Positions 25,418-34,578 of a DNA stretch of 47,638 bases are shown in pieces. Positions within the stretch are counted from its first letter, which is position 1, and the number at the start of each line of letters is the position of its first letter. Location of the stretch: contig JABXJT010000035.1 of NCBI GenBank assembly GCA_013375455.1, positions 1 through 47,638 of the forward strand. The letters run 5' to 3'. The translations under genes were made by a program, and so were the position numbers. Under the pieces are notes generated by a model. It was not told where the DNA came from and searched no databases. It worked only from the letters and a program-made list of their open reading frames with translations. The stretch is from Candidatus Helarchaeota archaeon. GTDB taxonomy: Archaea > Asgardarchaeota > Lokiarchaeia > Helarchaeales > HEL-GB-A.

Positions 25418-28400
25418 ATGACGGAAAAGAAAAAAGTTCGGACGATTTTTATCGTTTCAATCATCATTCTCTCTAGTTTTCTGTTCATCAATAATAGATT
25501 CATTCATTTTTCTCAAAAAGAATTCCAAACTCAATTGCCCGAGGGGAATTCCTCACTTGATGCGAGCATTTATGATTGGGATTCTCAAATAACTATAGGG
25601 GTGGGGCAAAACCCTTTATCACTCGCATCAGGCGATGTAAATAATGATGGTGAGATTGATATCGTGGTAGCTAACAATCAATCTAACACAATTTCCATTC
25701 TCCTTTGGAATATTACCCTTGGGGATTGGGTTGCACACAACCGTTCCGTCGGGAATGGACCTCGTTCGGTGGCTGTTGGAGATGCGAATAATGATGGATT
25801 CGCAGATATTGTTACAACAAATCGTCTATCCAATGATATAAGCATCTTGCTATGGAACAGCACGAGTCAAAACTGGACCTCACAAACCCTTGCAGTTGGA
25901 AATCAGCCGAGCTCCGTCGCTATTGGAGATGCCACTAACAATGGCACGAATGAAATTGTCGTCGCCAATTATAATGATGATAATGTTTCAATTTTCACCT
26001 GGAATATTTCAAATAGCACTTGGAATCCTGAAATCACCAGAAGCGTGGGGAGCGGCCCTGTTACCGTAAAAATCGGAGATGTCTATGAAGATGGATTAAA
26101 CGAGATTATCACCGGAAATGAATTGAGTGGTAATGCAATAATTTTACGATGGAATGAAACTGGGAAAGATTGGTACCAAGCACTTCCAATGCTCCCTGGA
26201 AATCCGCCCTCTGCGCTAGCGTTGGGAGATGGTAACAATGATGGGCAAATAGAACTCATAAAAACTAGCTTACTTGATAGTTTCATATATTTCCGGACAT
26301 GGAATCATGGCACGCAGGTCTGGGATCCATTAACAAAAATTATTGGAAGCAACTCCTCAGCAATTACCGTAGGAGATGTGAATTCGGATGGGCAAAATGA
26401 CATAGTTACTACCAACTATTGGGATTCGAATATCAACCTTTTATTATGGAATAATTCTGCGAACGACTGGAGTGTGACCACGAAGAGCGTGGGGACGGGT
26501 CCTGCTGCAGTAATTATCGATGATGTTAATAATGATGGACTGGCAGAAATTGTGACTGCAAATCGGTTAGCAAACACGATTTCAATCCTCCTTTGGAATA
26601 CGACATCAGGAATGCTAGCGGGGAGCATTTGGCGTTCAGTAAGTTATCGTCCAGCGGCAGTAGCTGCGGGCGACGTTAATCATGATGGGGAAATTGATAT
26701 CGTTACAGCCAATTCGAATAACAATTCAGTTTCAATCCTTACGTGGAATGAGACCTTAACTGATTGGAATCCTGAAATTCTCTTACCTGTTAATGTTTCC
26801 CCTACATCTTTAGATATCGGTGATGTAAATAACGATGGGGTACAAGATATCGTTGCATATACTTCTAACGTTAGTCTTCCCTTTTCAAGGAATGTATCGA
26901 TTCTTCTCTGGAACAAACTGGTGAATGACTGGGATCCTTATATTACTCGTTATGTCGCTCCGTTTTCATGTGATGATGTCATAATAGCTGACGTTAATAA
27001 CGATGGGGCAAATGATATCGCAGCTGTCACTGAATCTAGTGGGCCCTATTTATTTGTCCTACTTTGGAATAAATCGACTGGAGATTGGAACCCCTCAAGA
27101 GGATTAGCGGTCGGTGCTGCACCTTATGATGTCGAGGTAGGGGATGTCAATAATGATGGGTTCAACGATATAGTGGTTGCCGGAAATAGAAGTGGACCTA
27201 TAGCAGCTCAATATTGGATTCGATTGTGGAATGGCTCAAAAGGAGATTGGGATAACCATAGCACGTATACTTTCTGGTTTGGGGCACAATTTTTCACGCC
27301 GGCCATTGCGATAGGCGATGCGAATAACGATGGATTAAATGATTTAGTCGTAACGAATAAAGAAATGAATAGGGTTAACATCTCTATTTGGAATGATACG
27401 ATAGACACGTGGAATCCACCAATTCCTAAGGACGTGGCGTCAGATCCAGTGTCCGTGGAAATCGGAGATGTCAATAATGATGGGCAAAATGATATCGTGG
27501 CATCTTGTCTTTCTGGGCACGCATCAGTCCTTGAATGGAATGCAACTAATAACGATTGGGAATCCCATAGTGATAAAGGGGCAGGGATCAACCCGCGTTC
27601 GGTCGTAATAGAAGATGTAACGGATGATGGGATGAATGATATTACAGTTGTTAATCCGCAAGCAAACACGATTTCGGTAGTGCCCTATAATCGCTATCCA
27701 TTTATCCTATCGAAAACCCAACTCCAATCGAATCCGGTTTGGGTTCAGGACGAGGATTTTGGATCATTCTCCATTGATTTAACGGGGTATGAAAGTGATC
27801 CTGAAGATCAGAATGCAAGTCTTCTATGGTATCCTTCTGACCTTGATACCTCACTTGTAACAGTCAGTGGAAATTTATCTGCAAATGATGTTCTGACATT
27901 TTATTCCATTGGAAATGTAAGTGGGACGGATACATTTTGGTTACGGCTTCAGGATGGCCACAATTTTCTGGATATGATTTCAATTACAATTATTATCAAT
28001 GCTGTTAATGATGACCCGGCTATTTTATCAAAGAACGAACTTCGAGGTAACCCAATTTGGGCTCAATCGGTAGATGTTCAATCATTTTCAATTGATCTAA
28101 CTACTTATGAATCTGATGTGGAGGATAATGGATCTAACTTGGATTGGTTCGTGAGTGGATTAGATCCCAGCATTGCAACGATAACGGGAGAAAATTCTTC
28201 CGAAGATGTTCTCACTTTTTATCCACAAGGAAAAGGAACAGATACCTTCTACTTGGTACTCATCGATAGCGAAGGAGGAATAGATACCATCTTAATCACC
28301 ATTACAATTGGGGCGAACATAAAACTCATTCTTGCCATAGTTATTCCTTTAGTCGTGGCTGGCGCTGTAGTCGGATTTTATCTTTTATATTGGAGAAAGC

Positions 28401-28465
28401 GCATCCCTCCTAAAAAACTTTTTAAAAGAGTCAAGATAGTTAAATCTAATGGTCAGAAAGCTTGA
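25418..28465 (+). CDS. Cell-surface FG-GAP/VCBS repeat protein with C-terminal membrane anchor
   Basis: The 1015-residue protein begins with a basic stretch and a hydrophobic signal or anchor segment (about 9-25). Fourteen repeats follow, each built around a calcium-loop pattern such as GDVNNDGEIDIV, spaced roughly 45-60 residues (about 65-775). Fourteen units fit two seven-bladed propellers. Two related cadherin/Ig-like units of about 95 residues come next, then one transmembrane helix (about 970-993) and a short basic tail. Topology: outside the cell, anchored by the C-terminus. A role in adhesion or surface recognition is inferred. GGGG lies about 9 bases before the ATG. It stands alone, divergent from the protease. 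Confidence 0.85.
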   Translation: MTEKKKVRTIFIVSIIILSSFLFINNRFIHFSQKEFQTQLPEGNSSLDASIYDWDSQITIGVGQNPLSLASGDVNNDGEIDIVVANNQSNTISILLWNITLGDWVAHNRSVGNGPRSVAVGDANNDGFADIVTTNRLSNDISILLWNSTSQNWTSQTLAVGNQPSSVAIGDATNNGTNEIVVANYNDDNVSIFTWNISNSTWNPEITRSVGSGPVTVKIGDVYEDGLNEIITGNELSGNAIILRWNETGKDWYQALPMLPGNPPSALALGDGNNDGQIELIKTSLLDSFIYFRTWNHGTQVWDPLTKIIGSNSSAITVGDVNSDGQNDIVTTNYWDSNINLLLWNNSANDWSVTTKSVGTGPAAVIIDDVNNDGLAEIVTANRLANTISILLWNTTSGMLAGSIWRSVSYRPAAVAAGDVNHDGEIDIVTANSNNNSVSILTWNETLTDWNPEILLPVNVSPTSLDIGDVNNDGVQDIVAYTSNVSLPFSRNVSILLWNKLVNDWDPYITRYVAPFSCDDVIIADVNNDGANDIAAVTESSGPYLFVLLWNKSTGDWNPSRGLAVGAAPYDVEVGDVNNDGFNDIVVAGNRSGPIAAQYWIRLWNGSKGDWDNHSTYTFWFGAQFFTPAIAIGDANNDGLNDLVVTNKEMNRVNISIWNDTIDTWNPPIPKDVASDPVSVEIGDVNNDGQNDIVASCLSGHASVLEWNATNNDWESHSDKGAGINPRSVVIEDVTDDGMNDITVVNPQANTISVVPYNRYPFILSKTQLQSNPVWVQDEDFGSFSIDLTGYESDPEDQNASLLWYPSDLDTSLVTVSGNLSANDVLTFYSIGNVSGTDTFWLRLQDGHNFLDMISITIIINAVNDDPAILSKNELRGNPIWAQSVDVQSFSIDLTTYESDVEDNGSNLDWFVSGLDPSIATITGENSSEDVLTFYPQGKGTDTFYLVLIDSEGGIDTILITITIGANIKLILAIVIPLVVAGAVVGFYLLYWRKRIPPKKLFKRVKIVKSNGQKA

Positions 28466-28543
28466 ATGAATGTCCTGAAAATAATTTAAAGCAAGTTATC
28501 ATTTAAGTATTTGAACTGAATGAGAAACAGTGGTGAAGGATAA

Positions 28544-29806
28544 ATGGAAACTAAAGAACGCCAACTCTATTCCCGACACACGATGCTGGAAGGTTGGGAC
28601 CAAGAATTAATAAAGAATGCAGTCATTTTCCAAATCGGAGTAGGGGCGTTAGGGTGTGAAATAGCAAAAAATTTAGCGCTTACCGGAGTTGGAAAAATCA
28701 TTCTCGTCGACGATGACACGATTGAAACGTCGAACTTGTCGAGGCAAATGCTGTTTTGGCCGGGAGATGAAGGCCGCCCTAAGGCGGAAGTGGCTGCAGA
28801 GCGTTTGAAAACATTTAATCCCTACATAGAAGTGGAATACTATTTCACAAAACTCCAAGAAGTTCCAACCCCCGTGTATGAGAAAGCAGATGTGGTTATT
28901 GGCGGATTAGACAATATCAAAGCCCGATTAGACTTGAATGACATTTGCTTACGCTTGAAAAAGCCACTCATTGATTCAGGAACATTAGGATTTGAAGGGC
29001 ACGTGCACCTTGTTCTCCCTGAGGGGTCCGTTCCGGGACAAGAATTTGATACGCCATGCCTGCGATGTTTGATGCCAGTACCCCCCGCGGACGAACAATT
29101 GATTGCCGCTTGTACACCAAAAGGGATCCCGAAAAAACGTGAACATTGTGTTCTCCGTGCAGAATATTTTTTCTCTAAAGAATACAATCGAAGTCCTAAT
29201 TTAAAAGATCCGGAAGATGTCAAGACTTTGGTGAAGATGGCAAATAAGGATGCGGAGAATTGGAATTATGCACCAACCTTTATTGAAGAAGATATGGAAA
29301 ATATTCTAAAAAATAAAATGCCAGCCATCCAGACAGTAAATGCTGTCATTTCAAGCATCCAATCTCATGAAGTCCTGAAAATTCTCCATCTTTTGAAGGG
29401 TAAGAATATAGGATTGCCAATGACACCTACTTACTTAAATTATAACGGAGTTTATGGATTAGTCGAGTATATTGAGATTGGGAAATGGGATGATTGCCCT
29501 GCTTGCGGGAAAGGACAAAGAATCCGAATTCTTCAGTTAGTAGTTGATCCAAATGGACCAATTAAGGATATCTTTGATGGATTGAAAAAGGCCGATTTTG
29601 ATCTGAACCCTCAAGTGTGGTCCATCACTCGTGAAATCTCTAAAAAAATTATTTATAACCCTTACATTCCTAAATTCAATGATTTAAACAGAAAAATCAG
29701 TGATGCAGGGATTTTAGATCTTGATGTCCTCCTATTGGTAGCATCCAAAGAAGACCCAATCAGAGTCTTAGTTGAATTTCTCAAGGAAAGCGAGCACGAT
29801 TCATAG
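28544..29806 (+). CDS. Ubiquitin-type E1 activating enzyme, UBA3-like
   Basis: The ThiF/E1 adenylation fold is clear: nucleotide loop QIGVGALGCEI (30-40), NLSRQMLF (64-71) and GRPKAEVA (77-84). Zinc would be held by CLRC (172-175) and CPAC (318-321). Unlike MoeB/ThiF, it has a catalytic-cysteine segment C190-TPKGIPKKREHC that lines up with the CT...P..EHC segment of eukaryotic UBA3, followed by the helical QTVNAVISSIQSHEVLK segment. Residues about 326-415 resemble the UBA3 ubiquitin-fold domain that recruits E2 (KDIFDGLKKA, LDLDVLLLVA). It should activate a ubiquitin-like protein and pass it to an E2. No ubiquitin, E2 or Rpn11 gene is nearby. GGTGAAGGAT precedes the ATG. Confidence 0.88.
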   Translation: METKERQLYSRHTMLEGWDQELIKNAVIFQIGVGALGCEIAKNLALTGVGKIILVDDDTIETSNLSRQMLFWPGDEGRPKAEVAAERLKTFNPYIEVEYYFTKLQEVPTPVYEKADVVIGGLDNIKARLDLNDICLRLKKPLIDSGTLGFEGHVHLVLPEGSVPGQEFDTPCLRCLMPVPPADEQLIAACTPKGIPKKREHCVLRAEYFFSKEYNRSPNLKDPEDVKTLVKMANKDAENWNYAPTFIEEDMENILKNKMPAIQTVNAVISSIQSHEVLKILHLLKGKNIGLPMTPTYLNYNGVYGLVEYIEIGKWDDCPACGKGQRIRILQLVVDPNGPIKDIFDGLKKADFDLNPQVWSITREISKKIIYNPYIPKFNDLNRKISDAGILDLDVLLLVASKEDPIRVLVEFLKESEHDS

Positions 29807-31180
29807 TTTTTGAAGAACAATTATCCATTCTTTTTTAATATTTCCCCCATGCCGAGCGCGAGGTATCTTTAACCGCTTATTTATTATGTCATACGAGTAA
29901 TTCATCGTATTTTTGTAGCCCAATTCGTCTTCTGCAAATTGGATGAGTATTTTGGGGGTGGAAATGTGGATATTTCGAATATTATTGCTCCCAATCACGA
30001 TACAATAATGCCCTTCGGGTCGGAGAACCAGAAATACTTCCCGTAAATTTTTGAACATCCGAGAGAAATATAGACTAACGATGCCAGCCCGCTTCTTGTC
30101 TAATGATGCAATCTTACTGATGAGTTGATTCAGCTCTTTAATTGGAAACTCAGGGAGATCATAATAATACTCTTTATATACGTTTTCCGTCCCAACAAAT
30201 TTCTGATGAAGTGATGAAATTTCTTCTGACTGAAGCAAGCCGGTCCAAAATGCTTCTAACTTATGAATTCGCACGTAATCTAAAGCATTGGCATAAGGAG
30301 GAGAAGTTATTACTAAATCAATTTCGGTGGGACAGCGAATTTCAGTTGCGTTTCTATCAATGATTTGGATGGAAACATCTGAAAAATCATAATGAGAATA
30401 TTCTTTAATTATTTTAAGACGGGATTGGAGAGATTTTTTGAAAATATCATATGTTGGAATGTTTCTATCTTCACGCATTCTGGAGTATTTCGTTTTCGCG
30501 GGGTGTAATTGATCTTTATCAGCTAAAGACACGTTTCGGATAATACTTGCAAGGATCAATAGAAAGAAATTACGAATAGGGGGATTTTCTATGTTAAAAA
30601 TATAACGTTGAAGTTTTATCAAATCATTTAGAACATTTGGAGAGAACCAATAAGTTAAATTGGGAAAATGAGGGATTTCTTCTTCTGATAGTTTTGAATT
30701 TTCATAATTTTTTGAGAGAAACTGTTCAAGGTGGTTGCATTCCTTTGAGAGGAGTGATAAATTAAGTGGAGTAGTTTTCACCCTTGAAATTAACTGGGCT
30801 AAGGGATTGATATCTATTCCGAAAGCGTTCCGATGCAGCAGCTGCGCTTCAACAAGTGTAGTTCCACTACCACAAAACGGGTCAAGTATTGTGTCATGGG
30901 GTTGGGAAAATTTTTGAATGCAGAATTGAGGAATTTGAGGAATAAATTTAGCAGGGTAAACGTATAAACCATGAGTTTGGTAAGTAAGCATACTTCCTTT
31001 AAAGATTTTAGTAAATTTAGTAATATTCTGAACCACTCGATCATAAATTTTTTCCATTTTAGGCGATTCAGAGATTTTGAGAATTAAGTTAGGGGGATGA
31101 TTATAAATTTTTTGGGATTGATCTGCATGATCAACTTGTAGAATCGTATCAGACGTATCTTGTGAGTTCAATTTACTCAT
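29801..31180 (-). CDS. Site-specific DNA methyltransferase (N4-cytosine/N6-adenine type)
   Basis: The SAM-binding motif I is DPFCGSGTT (100-108), preceded by the characteristic YPAKF segment. The catalytic motif IV is SPPY (293-296), the form typical of N4-cytosine enzymes. Motif order (I then IV) excludes the beta class. The length of 459 leaves a target-recognition region between or after the motifs. No restriction endonuclease gene is adjacent, so it is probably a solitary methylase for regulation or for protection against an enzyme encoded elsewhere; an RNA substrate cannot be excluded. It overlaps the convergent E1 gene by six bases and follows the nucleotidyltransferase gene on the same strand. 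Confidence 0.8.
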   Translation of the reverse strand: MSKLNSQDTSDTILQVDHADQSQKIYNHPPNLILKISESPKMEKIYDRVVQNITKFTKIFKGSMLTYQTHGLYVYPAKFIPQIPQFCIQKFSQPHDTILDPFCGSGTTLVEAQLLHRNAFGIDINPLAQLISRVKTTPLNLSLLSKECNHLEQFLSKNYENSKLSEEEIPHFPNLTYWFSPNVLNDLIKLQRYIFNIENPPIRNFFLLILASIIRNVSLADKDQLHPAKTKYSRMREDRNIPTYDIFKKSLQSRLKIIKEYSHYDFSDVSIQIIDRNATEIRCPTEIDLVITSPPYANALDYVRIHKLEAFWTGLLQSEEISSLHQKFVGTENVYKEYYYDLPEFPIKELNQLISKIASLDKKRAGIVSLYFSRMFKNLREVFLVLRPEGHYCIVIGSNNIRNIHISTPKILIQFAEDELGYKNTMNYSYDIINKRLKIPRARHGGNIKKEWIIVLQKL

Positions 31181-31182
31181 TC

Positions 31183-32472
31183 TTAATCTATTTTTTTAGT
31201 TTCTAGAGTTTGTTTAGCCGTAACTGAAACTTTTGAATCGATGTCATTTTCAACTATTACTCCTGGGGCGATAATGGATTGATATCCAATTTTTCTCCCA
31301 GGAAAGATTGAAACATTGATTCCAATGAAAGTTTCATCTCCAATAATCGCCCCAAACTTTTTACGGGGGACTTGAATTTGTTGAGAATCGAAAGTCATAT
31401 ATATTGGCTTATTTCGGGGTAATAAATTCCAAGTCTGAGTGCCTGCACCAAATTCTACGTGACGCCCAATTATACTATCACCAATATAGCTTAAACGGCC
31501 AACGGAAGTATTATCAAAAACAATGCTATTTTTTATCTCCACGCCGAACCCAATGGTGACATTATTTCCGATACTGCAGTATTTTCGGAGAAGCGTGTTG
31601 GATCCAATATAGGTATCATTTCCTATATAGAGGGGACCAAGTAAGGTAGCTCCGGGGCGAACAACAACATTTTCGCCAATATAAACTGGTCCTTCCATCT
31701 TAACACGACCAGATATATCAGCGCTTTCAGCAATGTATGACCCTTTCCCCTTCAATAATCTATCAAGCACGAATTTGTTGGCTGTTAGGATATCCCAAGG
31801 ATAACTTATTTCAGACCAATCCTTCTCCCACACGCAGGCGTAAACGCGTTTTTTATCATTTATGAATTTCTGTATGGCCTGATCCAGTACTTTATCGGAA
31901 TGAATTACTTCGAAAATTTTATTCGGATAAACATACAGACCTGAAATCGCGAAATTGGAAGGTTCCGTACCCCTTTCAGGCTTTTCGATGATTTTTTGTA
32001 TTCGAGCTTCCTCATCAATTACAGCAACCCCAAATAAACTTGGATTTTCCACGAGATTCACGGTGATGGTCAAGTCTGCTTGTAAATTAGTATGTGTCTC
32101 AATCGTTCGCGTAATTATTTCAGGGTCGGCTAGAAAATCAGCATGTGCGACAAAGAAAAAGGACTCATTCTTAAACTGTTCTTCAGCAGCCAGTATCGCT
32201 GCTTCCACGCTTTCCATTTGAACTTGTTCGACATATTCTATTTCAACTCCAAATTCAAAACCATTCCCAAAATACTCAATGATTTGGTCTTTTTCATAAC
32301 CTACGACGATGACAATATCTTTCAATCCCGCTTCTTTTAAGTTATTAATTACATGTTCAAGCGTGGGTTTTCCGCCTAATGGGAGCATCGGTTTCGGGAG
32401 GGTGTTGGTTAAAGGCCAGAGGCGCCTTCCAGTGCCGCCCGCTAAAATGAGAGTTTTCAATTTAATCACCAT
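31183..32472 (-). CDS. GlmU-like sugar-phosphate nucleotidyltransferase with hexapeptide repeats
   Basis: The N-terminal nucleotidyltransferase domain begins with the signature LILAGGTGRRLWPLTNTLPK and includes the HADFLAD metal-binding segment; it covers about 1-235. The rest (about 245-425) is a left-handed beta-helix of hexapeptide repeats (VYIGENVVV, SIGNNVTIG), as in bifunctional archaeal GlmU-type enzymes. It should make an NDP-sugar, likely UDP-GlcNAc or dTDP-glucose; the substrate cannot be fixed from sequence. The start is ATG 32472; an internal TTG that would give MKTLILAGG is possible. Confidence 0.88.
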   Translation of the reverse strand: MVIKLKTLILAGGTGRRLWPLTNTLPKPMLPLGGKPTLEHVINNLKEAGLKDIVIVVGYEKDQIIEYFGNGFEFGVEIEYVEQVQMESVEAAILAAEEQFKNESFFFVAHADFLADPEIITRTIETHTNLQADLTITVNLVENPSLFGVAVIDEEARIQKIIEKPERGTEPSNFAISGLYVYPNKIFEVIHSDKVLDQAIQKFINDKKRVYACVWEKDWSEISYPWDILTANKFVLDRLLKGKGSYIAESADISGRVKMEGPVYIGENVVVRPGATLLGPLYIGNDTYIGSNTLLRKYCSIGNNVTIGFGVEIKNSIVFDNTSVGRLSYIGDSIIGRHVEFGAGTQTWNLLPRNKPIYMTFDSQQIQVPRKKFGAIIGDETFIGINVSIFPGRKIGYQSIIAPGVIVENDIDSKVSVTAKQTLETKKID

Positions 32473-32632
32473 TCAACTCATTAAATGAGAAATGGATTCT
32501 GAATCTTTATTTTAATTAATGCAATACTGCAAATTCTATCGTTTTGATTCATCCATTTAAAATTATTATGATTATATTCTTTTTGTTAAAATTTAAACAA
32601 AACTATTAAAAGGGATAATTTAGAGGAAATAG
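32473..32632. other. Upstream region of the nucleotidyltransferase gene
   Basis: AT-rich gap upstream of the - strand nucleotidyltransferase gene. No gene or strong motif is seen; it leads into the decayed gene at 32633. Confidence 0.35.
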
Positions 32633-33040
32633 GTTAGTTCAGCAACACTTGAATGGGTTCAAGGGTATGATTCAAATGCAAGCTGAGGTGATCAGGCAAG
32701 ATTTAGTGTAGAATCAACTCCGACAAAAGTCCATCACCAGTTTGAGTTCTTGGGAGAACCCTGCGCTTAATTCGTGTTAATGTCACTAGATGTACCACCC
32801 CACTTTCGAATGAAATGGGAGGTGATTGATGGAAGTAAACCTGAATATTATATGGTACTGGCAAAACGAAGCGTATTATGGCCCCAATGGTCGGGAGGCG
32901 GAAATTTTAGCCCATCCAAAAGAAGAATTCAAAAAAAATGAATAGTCCGTCTAAGTGTAGAGGATTTGGGAGATGCACGACAAGGATGGGTGGGTTGGGT
33001 CTTAATAAATGATGCTGCCTATATAGTACTTGTAACATGA
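32633..33040 (+). pseudogene. Decayed gene with three in-frame stops
   Basis: One reading frame stays protein-like for about 135 codons despite stops at 32684 (TGA), 32768 (TAA) and 32939 (TGA). It reads, for example, GDQARFSVESTPTKVHHQFE, then HFRMKWEVIDGSKPEYYMV and WPQWSGGGNFSPSK, then LSVEDLGDARQGWVGWVLI, ending at TGA 33038. The Trp, Gly and charged-residue content is that of a real protein, and the frame never shifts. No start codon is evident. I do not recognise the family. It marks an accessory region between housekeeping genes and the radical SAM/TcmP pair. Confidence 0.5.
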
Positions 33041-33243
33041 ATAAAAAGGGTAAATATAATAAATAAAAAAGGTGATTAAAAACGCCGACAAAATTGCCAA
33101 AATTTTCTAAACTCAGGGGGTAGACGTATCAGCATTTTTAAAAATCGACAAAACAACTTTAATTTTCCCTGTATTAAATTCAAATCACAAATTAGTGTCA
33201 ATGTAATATTTGGAGATATGGCAAAATAAAAAAGGTTAAGTGT
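33041..33243. other. AT-rich region upstream of the radical SAM gene
   Basis: No gene is seen. It should contain the radical SAM promoter; AGGTTAAG just before the ATG at 33244 is the probable ribosome-binding site. Confidence 0.3.
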
Positions 33244-34458
33244 ATGGATCTGAAATACATCGTCATAGATAGTACCATTGGTCGTAATGAGGAGGATCTC
33301 AAGATCTTGGAGGAAATTTCAACCAATGGGACCTTTGATGATAAAAATTTATTATTACTTCAATTTACAAAAGCAAATGGTAAAGTCAAGAACTTGCTAG
33401 ATTCCTTTTCAAATCTAAAGATCATTGAACTCGAAAATAAAGCGAACTCCAGCGACATTAAAAGTATTTTCCAGCATTTCTCCGAGATTGAAGGCAAAAC
33501 GGTTGATACCTTCAAAGATAAAATCAAGTTGGGAAAGAAGATTCTTTACTTGGACGCAGTCTCCAATTCTTTCATTCGGCGATTTGAAAGCAACCAAGAA
33601 TGCCCTGGATTCTGGAACTTGGCCATTGGCACTTTCTGCCGACATGGCTGCACCTATTGCTTTCTAAATCTAACGATGCGTATACGACCGCTCTGCATAG
33701 AACACGTTAATCTTAGTCGTTTGAAGAATAATTTGAAGCATTTTAATAAAAAACACGGACACATCAACGCCTTATTGAATGCGGACGAGACTTCAGATCC
33801 ATTAGACAATGAGCCAATGCTTCATTTGTGGAACAAAATCGTGGAGATTGTAAGAGATTCTGGGAATCAACTTTTATGCTTGACGAAAAGCAATAATGTC
33901 AGGACCATTCCAGAATCCGATGGCGGGAAATTAGCTGATTCGGTGATTTATAGTTGGAGCATTAATCCCAAACCGATCGTACATCGGTACGAACCCCTTA
34001 CAGCATCAAGTGAGGAGCGTTTAAGTGCCGCTAAAAAATTGAAGAATTTTGGATACCGCATTCGTTTTCGCGTAGATCCAATTTTACCTGTTCAGTTTAT
34101 GAAAGATCTTTCAAATGGAAAAGATCTTTCTGTAAAAGATATAGATTTAGAGGAATATTTCCTTTTAATTGATAAGTTCTCTGAAATTGGACCAGAGATG
34201 GTTACATTTGGGACTTTTCGCGCATTACCGCCCCTCTTTAATTTTCTTTTAGATAAAACTTTTAAAAAACAACATTTGAGGAAAAATGGGAAGCGATTTA
34301 GAATCCCAGAAAAATTTCGCCATTATATTTATGAGCAATTAGGAAACTACACTCATAATCTTCTTGGTTGTAATATTGCTATTTGTAAAGATCCAACAAT
34401 TAAATTAAATTTTAGCACTTTAAAAGTTCCTTGTCAATGCATAAAATTAAGTGATTAG
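33244..34458 (+). CDS. Radical SAM protein, spore-photoproduct-lyase-like, with three-Cys motif
   Basis: The iron-sulfur motif is C132-x3-C136-x2-C139 (FCRHGCTYCF), and the segment GFWNLAIGTFCRHGCTYC resembles the spore photoproduct lyase family. The later INPKPIVHRYEPLTASSEER and RIRFRVDPILPV stretches suit the SAM-binding barrel. An N-terminal domain of about 100 residues precedes the barrel. The cysteine-bearing C-terminus (LGCNIAICKD, PCQC) is a further feature. True repair of spore photoproduct is unlikely in an archaeon. The next gene is TcmP, which is named for its pairing with three-Cys proteins. Substrate unknown; nucleic acid is a reasonable guess. Confidence 0.75.
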   Translation: MDLKYIVIDSTIGRNEEDLKILEEISTNGTFDDKNLLLLQFTKANGKVKNLLDSFSNLKIIELENKANSSDIKSIFQHFSEIEGKTVDTFKDKIKLGKKILYLDAVSNSFIRRFESNQECPGFWNLAIGTFCRHGCTYCFLNLTMRIRPLCIEHVNLSRLKNNLKHFNKKHGHINALLNADETSDPLDNEPMLHLWNKIVEIVRDSGNQLLCLTKSNNVRTIPESDGGKLADSVIYSWSINPKPIVHRYEPLTASSEERLSAAKKLKNFGYRIRFRVDPILPVQFMKDLSNGKDLSVKDIDLEEYFLLIDKFSEIGPEMVTFGTFRALPPLFNFLLDKTFKKQHLRKNGKRFRIPEKFRHYIYEQLGNYTHNLLGCNIAICKDPTIKLNFSTLKVPCQCIKLSD

Positions 34459-34578
34459 CTCCTTTTTACAATGACTTGTATAAACTTGAATGAATTGATT
34501 TAAACTATTTTTTAAATGATGGAATCTCTTATTATTCGTGTCTAATACGGATGATTGTAAATAATTTGGGGTCACCTA

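Noticed and set aside
32829..32945. A 38-codon ORF with an excellent GGGAGGTG element, whose ribosome-binding site lies in a hairpin
   Set aside because: Another frame over the same bases reads as a longer decayed protein, so this ORF is more likely a shadow with a chance ribosome-binding site.
33244..34458. True spore photoproduct lyase
   Set aside because: Spore photoproduct is a bacterial endospore lesion; only the radical SAM architecture and part of the cluster region resemble the family.
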